Positions 25,272 to 33,489 of a stretch of DNA of 64,000 nt are shown here, piece after piece. The notes below the pieces were generated by a model. That model worked only from the letters and a program-made list of their open reading frames with translations, made no database searches and had not been told where the DNA came from. The position numbers were made by a program, and so were the translations under genes. Position 1 is the first letter of the stretch; every line of letters begins with the position of its first letter. Source of the DNA: Hyphomicrobiales bacterium (GTDB lineage: Bacteria > Pseudomonadota > Alphaproteobacteria > Rhizobiales > Phreatobacteraceae); assembly GCA_017304475.1 (NCBI GenBank), contig JAFKKV010000011.1, forward strand, positions 186,001-250,000, read 5' to 3'.

Positions 25272-26858
25272 TCAGTCTTTCATCACATTGTAGAACTGGG
25301 CGAAGCCGACGGGCACGTTGCGCAGCCGCTGATTGTAGGCGGTCGGCTGGGCGTAATAGCCGAGCGGCAGATAGGGCGTGTCCTGGAAGGCCTGGGCCTG
25401 GATCTCGCGCACCAGCCGGTTCTTGTCCTTGTCGTCCTGCGCCGACAGGAAGGCATAACGCAGCGCCTCGACCTTCTCGCTGGTCGGCCAGCCGAAGGTT
25501 CCGGCGCGCCCGATGCCGCGCAGATAGGTATGCGTCGACGGATTGATGGTGGTGGCGCCCGGCACATAATTGCACCAGGCGCTCCAGCCGCCCTGGTCGG
25601 GCGGCCGCTGGGAGGCGATGCGCTGCAGCACGGTGCCCCAGTCGGACGTGTAATAGTCGACGTCGAGGCCGATCTTCCTGAACATGTCGGCGGCGACCAG
25701 GCTCATGGAATTGAGCGCGTGAAGGTCGGTCGGCACGACGAAGACGATCCGCTCGCCCTTGTAGCCGGCCTTGATCAGGTCCTCCTTGGCCTTGGCGTAA
25801 TCAGGCGCCCCGGCGAAGACCTCCATGCCGGCATCGTTGGCGAAGGACGATTCCGGCAGGAAGAAACCGACATTGTCCTTCCAGTAGGTTCTCTCCGTGC
25901 CCATGACCGCGGTCATGTAGTCCGACTGGTTGATCGCCGAGAGGATGGCCCTGCGAATGGCCGGGTTGTCGAAGGGCGGCACCAGATGGTTGAGCCGGAT
26001 CATGGCGAGATAGCCGCCGGTATCCTTGACCTCCACCTTGATGTTGCGCCGGCGCTGCAGCAGCGGAATGAGGTCCGGCGTCGGCTGCTCCCACCAGTCG
26101 ACCTCGCCCGCCTGGAGGGCGGCCGCCGCCGTCGCCGGGTCGGGAAGCGCGCGCCAGATGACGCGATCGGCGTGGACGACCTTCGGACCGGCCATGAAGC
26201 TGGCCGTGCCCGACGAGCGCGGCACATAGCCGGCGAAGCGCTTGTAGACGACCTGCGAACCGAGGACCCGTTCCTCGGCGACGAACTGGAACGGACCGCT
26301 GCCGACCATTTCGGTCACCTGCTCGGTGCCCGGCCGGCGCGCCAGGCGCTCCGGCATGACCGGGCAGATGCCGGACGGCTTGCCCAGCGCATAGGCGAGC
26401 AGCGGGAAGGGCTGCTTGAGGTCGAAGACCAGGGTCTTGTCATCAGGTGTCGACAGCTCGGCCGTGACGTTGCGCAGATCGCCGCCGAACACGTCGCGGT
26501 TCCACCAGCGGATGATGCTGGCCGCGCAGTCGCGGGCGCGGACCGGCTCGCCGTCATGGAATTTCAGGCCGTCGCGCAGGGTGATGGTCCAGCGCAGCCC
26601 GTCCCGGTCGATGACATGGCCGGCGGCCATTTGCGGCTGAAGTTCGAATTTCTCGTCGACGCCGTAGAGCGTGTCGAAAACCATGAGGCCGTGATTGCGG
26701 GTCACCAGGCCGGTGGTCTGCACGGGGTCGAGCAGCGTCAGGTCGGATTGCGGGACGAAAGTGATGGTCTTGTTGTTCTGGCCCCAGGCGATGCCTGGCG
26801 CGGCGATGCCGGCCGAGACGGCGGATGCGGCTGCCTTCAGGAAGTCACGACGTTTCAT
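25272..26858 (-). CDS. ABC transporter substrate-binding protein, family 5 (DppA-like)
   Basis: A 528-residue periplasmic binding protein. The N-terminus MKRRDFLKAAASAVSAGIA is a twin-arginine signal (RRDFLK), so it may be exported folded. The mature part has the family 5 features LTLLDPVQTTGLV, FDTLYGVDEKFELQPQMA, WTITLRDGLKFHDGEPV and NPAIRRAILSAINQ. It is the first gene of a four-gene minus-strand unit and presumably delivers substrate to the permease/ATPase set at 16857-20375. It is closely related to the orphan binding protein at 40046, sharing RNHGxxVFDTLYGVDE and several later blocks. No ribosome site stronger than GAGGGGCC is seen before the ATG. Confidence 0.92.
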   Translation of the reverse strand: MKRRDFLKAAASAVSAGIAAPGIAWGQNNKTITFVPQSDLTLLDPVQTTGLVTRNHGLMVFDTLYGVDEKFELQPQMAAGHVIDRDGLRWTITLRDGLKFHDGEPVRARDCAASIIRWWNRDVFGGDLRNVTAELSTPDDKTLVFDLKQPFPLLAYALGKPSGICPVMPERLARRPGTEQVTEMVGSGPFQFVAEERVLGSQVVYKRFAGYVPRSSGTASFMAGPKVVHADRVIWRALPDPATAAAALQAGEVDWWEQPTPDLIPLLQRRRNIKVEVKDTGGYLAMIRLNHLVPPFDNPAIRRAILSAINQSDYMTAVMGTERTYWKDNVGFFLPESSFANDAGMEVFAGAPDYAKAKEDLIKAGYKGERIVFVVPTDLHALNSMSLVAADMFRKIGLDVDYYTSDWGTVLQRIASQRPPDQGGWSAWCNYVPGATTINPSTHTYLRGIGRAGTFGWPTSEKVEALRYAFLSAQDDKDKNRLVREIQAQAFQDTPYLPLGYYAQPTAYNQRLRNVPVGFAQFYNVMKD

Positions 26859-27261
26859 AACGGCCCCTCTGCTGGCGAGATGTGCTGGTTCTCGGTGGCG
26901 GTTGATCCGCTTCTGATAGCCTCATGACGCTAGTGATAAATAATTCGACTATCAAGGCCGAAGGAAGAATGGCGGATCGTGCTATTCGCTCGAGCCGGGC
27001 GGCAGGTCGGCGAGGCGAGTATGTAGATATCTTGCGGAAATCATTGATCGTTTATCCGAACTTGAGACGCCGGATGGCGTGCCGAAGCGCAGAGGAGGCC
27101 CATCCGGATAAATCCTAATGATAGAAATTTCTATTATCAGACGGCCGGAGATCAGCCGGTCGAAGCGGGGCTGCCTGCGACAAGCCAACCTTCGCCGATG
27201 AGGGATAGGCCCCACGCAGGTCGTGCGCACGGGGGCGCAACCGGCCGTCAGGCGGACGGGG
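26859..27261. other. AT-richer intergenic region upstream of the binding-protein operon
   Basis: 403 bp without a convincing gene. Repeated TGATA/TATCA elements occur at 26933-26957 and in the palindrome-like TGATAGAAATTTCTATTATCA stretch (27119-27139) centred on GAAATTTC. CCGGATGG (27071-27078) can pair with CCATCCGG (27100-27107). The region probably holds the promoter and operator of the minus-strand unit; the regulon palindrome seen at 7.8-16.5 kb is not present here. Confidence 0.5.
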
Positions 27262-27906
27262 TCAGCTCTGACGCCGGCCGACCAGCTCGGGCAGATACAG
27301 ACGCAAATAGGCGATCGCCGAGCGGATGGATTCGTTCAGGTAGCGCGGGGCGATCTGCCGGTGCAGGCTGTAGGACATCGCCCAGATGCCGTCGACCAGC
27401 GCGATCGAGACGGCGACCTTGTCTTCGAGATCCGGAATGTTCGGCATGTCGAAGGTCGCCCTGAGATAGGCCGCCCTGAGGCGGGCGAGTTCGGCATTGC
27501 CGTTCAGGTCGGTATTCCTGACCTCGACGCTGACCCCGGCGCCCATGAACAGCCGCAGCGCCGCGGGATTGGCGTTGAGATAGCCGGCGCCATGCCGCTG
27601 GCGGTTGGCGATATAGTCCTGCCAGGTCTCCGGCGGCGGCTCGACCGGGGCTCGCGCGGATGCGCCGAGTTCGGCGTGATAGCGCTGGGCGAGGGCGACG
27701 AAGGCGGCGTTGCGGTTGGGAAAGAAGTGATAGACCGATGCGAGCGGCACGCCCGCGCGCTCGGCGATCTGGGCCAGGCTGATGTCCTCGTTGACCAGTT
27801 CGGCGAGCAGGCCGGCGGTCGCGTCGAGCAGCAGGCCGAAACGCTCGAGCCCGCGCTTGCGCATCGGGGCGCGGTGGGGCGTGCTCAAATCCTTGCTGAG
27901 GTCCAT
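27262..27906 (-). CDS. TetR family transcriptional regulator
   Basis: A protein of about 214 residues. The N-terminal helix-turn-helix reads NEDISLAQIAERAGVPLASVYHFFPNRNAAFVALAQRY, the TetR pattern, here split into ISLAQIAERAGV and ASVYHFFPN. The C-terminal half is a helical ligand domain of no recognisable subfamily. I choose the ATG at 27906 (MDLSKDL) because residues before it look non-coding. It faces away from the TctC-type gene across a 440-bp intergenic region holding two related palindromes, which suits a repressor of that divergent unit. Confidence 0.85.
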   Translation of the reverse strand: MDLSKDLSTPHRAPMRKRGLERFGLLLDATAGLLAELVNEDISLAQIAERAGVPLASVYHFFPNRNAAFVALAQRYHAELGASARAPVEPPPETWQDYIANRQRHGAGYLNANPAALRLFMGAGVSVEVRNTDLNGNAELARLRAAYLRATFDMPNIPDLEDKVAVSIALVDGIWAMSYSLHRQIAPRYLNESIRSAIAYLRLYLPELVGRRQS

Positions 27907-28347
27907 GGGTGCGCGCCGAGACTGCCTGACCGGGAGCGGAGCATATGCAGCAAACACCGGCCTGCGGCAAATCTGCGCAGGTCCGGAGCGCCCGGCGGCG
28001 GAGTCATCCGGGCTCCGTCAGAGCCTGATCCGGCCGATATCGCCACGTCTCGTCGTGCTCCATGCAGCCGCGCCTTTGCCGGAGTCTGGGCTGTCTTGTC
28101 CACTGGACAGGAGTTTATTGTACGATGTACAGGAAATGGCAAGAGATGGGATTCGGGTGTTGTTCGCGACGGTCGCGGCAAGGCCGGCGATCCCCGGCGG
28201 AGGGCTCGGATCTTGCGCAGCGCCAGTGACGGAACTTGCCGGCGAGAGAACTGCCGCCGTGCTTTGGCCCTGGCCTCGGCCAAACCGATCGCGTGGACAG
28301 GTTCGGCCGGCCGTCGGCGGAGGACCGGTCTGCACAACGCAGTCGGC
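27907..28347. other. Divergent intergenic region, TetR / TctC-type gene
   Basis: 441 bp with two related palindromes at 28097-28131 and a possible promoter overlapping them (TTGTCC and TACGAT elements). The remainder up to 28347 is GC-rich; GGAGGA at 28319-28324 sits five bases before an in-frame CTG. Nothing else is recognised. Confidence 0.5.
28097..28131. promoter_or_regulatory. Pair of TetR-type operators
   Basis: TGTCCACTGGACA (28097-28109) and TGTACGATGTACA (28119-28131) are 5-3-5 palindromes with centres 22 bp apart, about two helical turns, each preceded by T and followed by GGA. Two dimers could bind side by side on one DNA face. Binding by the adjacent TetR protein is inferred from position. 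Confidence 0.65.
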
Positions 28348-29310
28348 ATGGCTCTGGCGATCGCTTTGCTTCACGCCATGCCGCCGGCGCCGGCCATGGC
28401 GCAAGCCCCGGCGCCGGAGCAGGCGGTCCGGCTGCTCGTGCCCTTTGCGCCCGGCGGCGGCACCGACATCGTCGCCCGCCTCGTGGCCGAGCGGTTGCAG
28501 GCGGTTCTCGGCGGCAGCGTCATCGTCGAAAACCGGCCGGGGGCAACGGGCTCGATCGCGGCGCGCGAAGTCGCCCGCGCGCCGGCCGATGGCCGGGTCC
28601 TGCTGGTCGGCACGGCCGGCACCCAGGCCGTTGCGCCGGTGCTCGCCGGCGCCCGGGCGAGTTTCGATCCGGTCGCGGACCTCGCGCCGGTCGCGACCAT
28701 CGGCACGACCCCCAATCTCATCGTGGTTCCCGGCAGCTCGCCTCATCCGAGCCTTGCGGCGCTCGTGGCCGATGCCAAGGCCCGGCCGGGCGCGGTCAGC
28801 TTCGGCTCGAGCGGCGCGGGCACCGTCTCCCATCTGACCGCCGAGCTGTTGCGCGCGGAGGCGGGCTTCGAAGCGCTGCACGTGCCTTATCGGGGCGCCG
28901 CCGCGGCTTTCGGCGACCTCGTCTCCGGCCGGGTTCAGTTCATGGTCGACGTCCCCCTGGGCCTCGGCGAACAGATCGCGGCGGGCGGGCTGCGCGCGCT
29001 CGCGGTGACCGCGGCCCGGCGCCTCGCCTCCCTGCCCGAGGTCCCGACCACGGCGGAAGCCGGATTTCCCGGCGTGCAGTCGGAGGTCTGGATCGCGCTG
29101 TTTGCGCCGAAGGCCACGCCCGATCCGACCGTCGCACGGCTCGCCGCGGCGATCGCCGGCATCGTCCGCGAGCCGGCCTTCGCCGCACGCCTGGCAGCGC
29201 TCGGTTTCCAACCTCTCGGTGGGGGACCCGAGGCGCTCGCGGCCCTGCTCGAGGCTGACCGCGCGCGCTGGCGCCGGCTGGTCGACGGGCTCGGCCTCAG
29301 GGCCGAATAG
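28348..29310 (+). CDS. Tripartite tricarboxylate transporter receptor (TctC/Bug family)
   Basis: A periplasmic binding protein of about 320 residues. After a hydrophobic signal (MALAIALLHAMPPAPAMA) come the Bug-family motifs VRLLVPFAPGGGTDIVAR, VIVENRPGATGSIAAREVA and LPEVPTTAEAGFPGV. These proteins capture carboxylates for TctAB-type carriers or act as solute sensors. No TctA or TctB gene is nearby, so this is an orphan receptor. The start is uncertain: the ATG at 28348 lacks a ribosome site, whereas GGAGGA precedes an in-frame CTG at 28330 that would give a slightly longer signal peptide. The gene ends ten bases before the gamma-glutamyltransferase-type gene, so both belong to one unit. Confidence 0.87.
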   Translation: MALAIALLHAMPPAPAMAQAPAPEQAVRLLVPFAPGGGTDIVARLVAERLQAVLGGSVIVENRPGATGSIAAREVARAPADGRVLLVGTAGTQAVAPVLAGARASFDPVADLAPVATIGTTPNLIVVPGSSPHPSLAALVADAKARPGAVSFGSSGAGTVSHLTAELLRAEAGFEALHVPYRGAAAAFGDLVSGRVQFMVDVPLGLGEQIAAGGLRALAVTAARRLASLPEVPTTAEAGFPGVQSEVWIALFAPKATPDPTVARLAAAIAGIVREPAFAARLAALGFQPLGGGPEALAALLEADRARWRRLVDGLGLRAE

Positions 29311-29320
29311 GGCTGGTCAC

Positions 29321-30916
29321 ATGGACTGGTCTTTCCCTTATCCCTCGACGCGCCTGCCGGTTTTCGCCGATGCCTGCGTCGCCACCAGCCAGCCGCTGGC
29401 GGCCCAGGCCGGGCTCGCCATGCTGGCGCGCGGCGGCAATGCGGTCGACGCGGCGGTGGCCGCGGCCATCGCGCTGACCGTGGTCGAACCGACCATGAAC
29501 GGCCTGGGGAGCGATCTCTTCGCGATCGTCTGGGACGGGCAAAGGCTGCGCTGTCTCAACGCCTCGGGGCGGGCGCCCGCCCGGCTCGAGCGGCGGCGGT
29601 TCGCCCATGCAGCCGCCATGCCCTTGGTCGGATGGGACACGGTGATGACACCGGGCGCGGTGGCCGGCTGGCGCGCCCTGTCGCGGGCCTTTGGCCGGCT
29701 GCCTTTCGCCGACCTGTTCGAGCCGGCGATCCGTCACGCCGCCGATGGCTTCCTGGTGCCCGTCATGGTCGCGCGCCACTGGCAGATGCAGGCGCCCTGG
29801 TTCTACGGCCAGCCCGGCTTTGCCGAGAGCTTCCTGCCCGGCGGGCGGGCGCCCCGGGCCGGCGAGCGGTTCCGTCACGCCGATCTCGCGCGCAGCCTGG
29901 AGCGTATCGCCGCCACCGACGGCCGCGACTTCTACGAAGGGGCGCTGGCCGAGGCGATCTCGGCCTTCGCCGCCGCCCATGACGCGCCGCTCGCCGCGGC
30001 CGACCTCGCGGCCCATGAGGTGAGCTGGGTCGAGCCGATCAGCCAATCCTATCGCGACATGATCATCCATGAGCCGCCGCCGAACGGCCAGGGCATCGCC
30101 GCGCTCGCCGCGCTTGGCATTCTCGGCCATTTCGATCTCGGCCGCCTGGCTCCGCACGACCCGGAACGCCTGCACCTGACGATCGAGGCGACCCGCCTGG
30201 CGCTGCGCGATCTCGCCGACCATGTCGGCGACCCCTCATCCATGCGCATGACCCCGGCCGATCTCCTGTCGGCATCGCGGCTGGCCGAGGCCGCGGGCCG
30301 GATCGATCCAGCGCGGACCCTGGGGCTCGGGCATGAGGCGAGCCGCGCCCAGGGCACGGTCTATCTCGCCGCTGCCGACCGCGACGGCGGCATGGCCTCG
30401 GTCATCCAGTCGAATTTTCGCGGCTTCGGCGCAGGCGTCGTGGTGCCCGGCACCGGCATCGCGCTGAACAATCGCGGCGCGGGCTTCTCGCTGGAAAGCG
30501 GTCATCCGAACGAAGTCGGGCCCGGCAAGCGGCCGCTCAACACCATCATTCCCGGCTTCATGACGCATCGGGCCGGCGGCGCGCCGCGTGCCGCCTTCGG
30601 CGTCATGGGCGGGACGATGCAGGCGCAGGGCCATGTCCAGCTGGTGTCGCGGCTGGTCGATCACGGCGAGAACCCGCAGGCCGCCATCGACGGCCCGCGC
30701 TGGCGCATCGCCGAGGATGGCCAGGTGATGATCGAGGCGGGCCTGCCGCCGGCGACGCTCGCCGCCCTGGCCGGCAAGGGCCATCGCCTCGTTGCGCTGC
30801 CGGCCTCATCGCATGAAGCGGGCGCCGCGCAGATGGTCATGCGGCTCGGCGGCCCGGGCGAGGGTTATGTCGCGGCCACCGAAAGCCGGCGCGACGGGCT
30901 GGTCGCCGCCATGTGA
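29321..30916 (+). CDS. Gamma-glutamyltransferase / Ntn-hydrolase family protein
   Basis: A 531-residue member of the gamma-glutamyltranspeptidase family, whose precursors cleave themselves before a threonine that becomes the N-terminal nucleophile. Family features are LAAQAGLAMLARGGNAVDAAVA, VVEPTMNGLGSDLFA, a candidate processing threonine in RAQGTVYLAAADRDG (about residue 346), and GKRPLNTIIPGFM followed by GGTMQAQGHVQ. The threonine is followed by V rather than the H often seen in true glutathione GGTs. No clear signal peptide precedes MDWSFPYPSTRLP, so a cytoplasmic role (compare PuuD-type or cephalosporin acylase-like relatives) is possible. It follows the receptor gene by 10 bp. Confidence 0.85.
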   Translation: MDWSFPYPSTRLPVFADACVATSQPLAAQAGLAMLARGGNAVDAAVAAAIALTVVEPTMNGLGSDLFAIVWDGQRLRCLNASGRAPARLERRRFAHAAAMPLVGWDTVMTPGAVAGWRALSRAFGRLPFADLFEPAIRHAADGFLVPVMVARHWQMQAPWFYGQPGFAESFLPGGRAPRAGERFRHADLARSLERIAATDGRDFYEGALAEAISAFAAAHDAPLAAADLAAHEVSWVEPISQSYRDMIIHEPPPNGQGIAALAALGILGHFDLGRLAPHDPERLHLTIEATRLALRDLADHVGDPSSMRMTPADLLSASRLAEAAGRIDPARTLGLGHEASRAQGTVYLAAADRDGGMASVIQSNFRGFGAGVVVPGTGIALNNRGAGFSLESGHPNEVGPGKRPLNTIIPGFMTHRAGGAPRAAFGVMGGTMQAQGHVQLVSRLVDHGENPQAAIDGPRWRIAEDGQVMIEAGLPPATLAALAGKGHRLVALPASSHEAGAAQMVMRLGGPGEGYVAATESRRDGLVAAM

Positions 30917-30952
30917 CCGTGGCCGGGACGAGGCCGCCCGAGGTCGCCGGCC

Positions 30953-31858
30953 TCACATCTGCGCCACCCCGCTCGCCCGCATATGGGCGATCAGGAATTC
31001 GGTGAAGACCTTGATCTTGACCGGCAGCCGCCGCTTGTTCTGATAGGCGATGTTCATGGTCAGCGGCGGTAGCTCCCAGTCGTCGAGAATGACCTTCAGC
31101 CGGCCCGCGGCGATGTCCCCCTGCACGATATAGAGCGGCTGGATCAGGATGCCGTGGCCGGCCACTGCGGCTGCCCGGATGATCTGGCCGTCATTGCTGT
31201 CGAGCAGGCTCGTGATCCGCACATGCCGCGACGCGGAGCCCTTCTTCAGGTGCAGCATATAGGGGTCGTTGGCGAGGCTGTAGACCAGCATGTCGTGCTC
31301 GGCGAGCGCGTCTGGCGAGGTCGGCGTGCCGCGCCGGGCGAGATAGTCGGGCGAAGCCGCCAGCACGCGCCGGGTGCGGTTCAGCCGGCGCACGATGATG
31401 TTGGAATCGGGCTCGTGCTCGCGGGTGCGGATCGCCACGTCGATGCCGGCCTCGATGAAATCGGGATAGCGGTTGGCGGCGATGATCTGCACGGTCAGTT
31501 TCGGGTAGAGCGCGTGGAAGGCCGGCAGGACCGGCGCGAGATAGATCAGCGCAAAGGACAGCGAACAGGTGACGCGCAATTGGCCGGTCGGGGCTGCCTG
31601 CCGCTCATTGACCGCCTGCTCGGCCTCGGCGAGCTCCGAGAGCACCGAGGTGCAGCGCTGGAAGAAGTCCTGACCCGCCTCGGTCAGCCACAGGCGGCGG
31701 GTATTGCGTTCGATCAGCCGCGCCGCCAGCCGGTCTTCCAGTGCGCTCAGGTGCCGGCTGGCCGCGGCATTGGACATGCCGAGGCGTTCCGCCGCCTTCG
31801 ACAGGCTGCCGAGCTCGGCGGTCTTGACGAAGATTTCGACCTGTCGGAGGCGGTCCAT
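30953..31858 (-). CDS. LysR family transcriptional regulator
   Basis: A 301-residue LysR protein. The N-terminal winged helix contains LSKAAERLGMSNAAASRHLSALE, and the remainder is the two-lobed effector domain (VTCSLSFALIYLAP and GIDVAIRTRE). It is divergent from the Dabb protein, maleylacetate reductase and hydroxyquinol dioxygenase genes, with 101 bp between starts containing two TTTCC/GGAAA palindromes. By analogy with LysR activators of aromatic catabolism it probably controls that unit, using a ring-cleavage intermediate as coinducer; the coinducer is not determinable. Confidence 0.9.
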   Translation of the reverse strand: MDRLRQVEIFVKTAELGSLSKAAERLGMSNAAASRHLSALEDRLAARLIERNTRRLWLTEAGQDFFQRCTSVLSELAEAEQAVNERQAAPTGQLRVTCSLSFALIYLAPVLPAFHALYPKLTVQIIAANRYPDFIEAGIDVAIRTREHEPDSNIIVRRLNRTRRVLAASPDYLARRGTPTSPDALAEHDMLVYSLANDPYMLHLKKGSASRHVRITSLLDSNDGQIIRAAAVAGHGILIQPLYIVQGDIAAGRLKVILDDWELPPLTMNIAYQNKRRLPVKIKVFTEFLIAHMRASGVAQM

Positions 31859-31860
31859 AG

Positions 31861-31889
31861 TTTTCCGCTAGCTGGAAAAGTATCTTTCC
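31861..31889. promoter_or_regulatory. LysR-type operator palindromes
   Basis: TTTTCCGCTAGCTGGAAAA (31861-31879) overlaps a second inverted repeat GGAAAAGTATCTTTCC (31874-31889). They share GGAAA/TTTCC half-sites and start two bases upstream of the LysR start codon, which suits autorepression and activation of the divergent unit. Confidence 0.65.
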
Positions 31890-31959
31890 CAATACACGCT
31901 TTTCTTCCGCCTGCCGCAAGCCGATGCTGAGCTCGCATCAACGGTCGCAGCAGGGCATC

Positions 31960-32274
31960 ATGGCCAGTCCGATCAGGCATATCGTCATGTGGCGCCTGCG
32001 CGGCGAAACGCCCGAGGAGCGGGCCGAAGCGCGCCGCAAAGTGAAACAGGCCTTCGAAGGCCTGCGCGGCCTGATCGAGGGGCTCAATGACATCGAGGTC
32101 GGCGTCGATATCAGCAATGTCGACTATGCCTGCGACGTCGTCCTGGTCTCGGAATTTGCCAATGCCGCCGATCTGGAGCGCTATGCGACCCATCCCGAGC
32201 ATTTGCGGGTCCGGCGCGAGCTCGGCGATCTCCGCATCGAGCGGCATCAGGTCGACTATATCCCGGGCGGTTGA
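31960..32274 (+). CDS. Dabb (stress-responsive alpha/beta barrel) domain protein
   Basis: A protein of about 104 residues that begins MASPIRHIVMWRLRGETPEER, the characteristic Dabb opening with the conserved histidine. It continues FEGLRGLIEGLNDIEVGVD and VLVSEFANAADLERYATHPEH and ends VDYIPGG. Dabb proteins are small dimeric ferredoxin-like folds; some are enzymes acting on aromatic or polyketide compounds. I prefer the start at 31960 over an ATG twelve codons upstream because homology begins there. It is the first gene of the presumed hydroxyquinol unit, 108 bp before the reductase gene. Confidence 0.85.
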   Translation: MASPIRHIVMWRLRGETPEERAEARRKVKQAFEGLRGLIEGLNDIEVGVDISNVDYACDVVLVSEFANAADLERYATHPEHLRVRRELGDLRIERHQVDYIPGG

Positions 32275-32382
32275 AGGGCCGGGACGGCCGATTGACTGAA
32301 CGGGCGGATATATCAGGTGAACAGGGTGGCGCTTTTTCGCGAACCGCCCGGCAGGCAGGGATCGAACCGAGGAGGCGGGCCG

Positions 32383-33453
32383 ATGGTTGGCTCTTTCGTC
32401 TATGGCGCTTTGCCGGCCCGCGTGGTGTTCGGCAGCGGCACGCTGGCAACCTTGCCCGAAGAGGTGGCGCGGCTCGGGGGAAAGCGGGCTTTGGTCCTGA
32501 CCACCCCGCACCAGGCCGCCGAAGGCGAACGCATCGCGCACTTGCTCGGCCCCCTGTCGGCGGGGGTCCATAGCGGGGCGGTGATGCATACGCCGGTGGA
32601 GGTGACGGCAGCCGCGTTGGAGACCCTGCGGGGCATGGGCGCCGATTGCGTGGTCTCGCTGGGCGGCGGCTCGACCATCGGGCTCGGCAAGGCGCTCGCG
32701 CTACGCACCGGCGTCGACCAGATCGCCGTGCCGACGACCTATGCCGGTTCCGAGATGACGCCGATCCTCGGCGAGACCAAGGACGGCGTGAAGACCACCG
32801 TGCGCAGCCTCGACGTGCTGCCGGAGACCGTCATCTATGACGTCGACCTGACCCTGACCCTGCCGGCCGGGCTGACCGGCACCTCCGGCATCAACGCCAT
32901 CGCCCATGCCGTCGAGGCGCTTTACGCGCAGGACCGGAACCCGATCGTCTCGCTGATGGCGGAAGAGGGCATCCGGGCGCTCGCTGGCGCCTTGCCGCGC
33001 ATCGTCCAGACCCCGTCCGCCCGGGATGCCCGCGCCGAGGCGCTTTACGGCGCCTGGCTCTGCGGCTCCTGCCTCGGGTCGGTCGGCATGGCCCTGCACC
33101 ACAAGCTCTGCCACACGCTCGGCGGATCCTTCGACCTGCCCCATGCCGAAACCCATACGGTCGTGCTGCCGCATGCCGCAGCCTATAACGCCGCGGCCGC
33201 GCCGGACGCCCTGGCGCGTGTTGCCGGCGCGCTGGGCGTCGCCGATGCCGCCCAGGGGCTGTTCGACCTTGCCGGGCGGGTCGGCGCCGTCAGGGCCTTG
33301 AAGGATCTCGGCATGGCCGAGGCCGGCATCGATCAGGCCGCCGATCTCGTGGTGAAGAACCCCTATTGGAACCCGCGCCCGATCGATCGTGCGGCGATCC
33401 GCGACCTGATCGCCAGGGCCTGGGCCGGCGATCGGCCGTCATCCGCCGGTTGA
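32383..33453 (+). CDS. Maleylacetate reductase (iron-containing alcohol dehydrogenase family)
   Basis: A 356-residue member of the iron-ADH superfamily, most like maleylacetate reductases. The N-terminus has VYGALPARVVFGSGT and the nucleotide loop SLGGGSTIGLGKALA. Then come PTTYAGSEMTPILGETKDG, typical of the maleylacetate branch, and GMALHHKLCHTLGGSFDLPHAETH in the dehydroquinate-synthase-like half. It would reduce maleylacetate to 3-oxoadipate with NADH. GGAGG lies nine bases before the ATG at 32383. The next gene, hydroxyquinol dioxygenase, supplies its substrate and starts 36 bp downstream. Confidence 0.9.
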   Translation: MVGSFVYGALPARVVFGSGTLATLPEEVARLGGKRALVLTTPHQAAEGERIAHLLGPLSAGVHSGAVMHTPVEVTAAALETLRGMGADCVVSLGGGSTIGLGKALALRTGVDQIAVPTTYAGSEMTPILGETKDGVKTTVRSLDVLPETVIYDVDLTLTLPAGLTGTSGINAIAHAVEALYAQDRNPIVSLMAEEGIRALAGALPRIVQTPSARDARAEALYGAWLCGSCLGSVGMALHHKLCHTLGGSFDLPHAETHTVVLPHAAAYNAAAAPDALARVAGALGVADAAQGLFDLAGRVGAVRALKDLGMAEAGIDQAADLVVKNPYWNPRPIDRAAIRDLIARAWAGDRPSSAG

Positions 33454-33489
33454 CCGCGTCGGCCGACCAGAACCGAGGAGGAGCCATCC

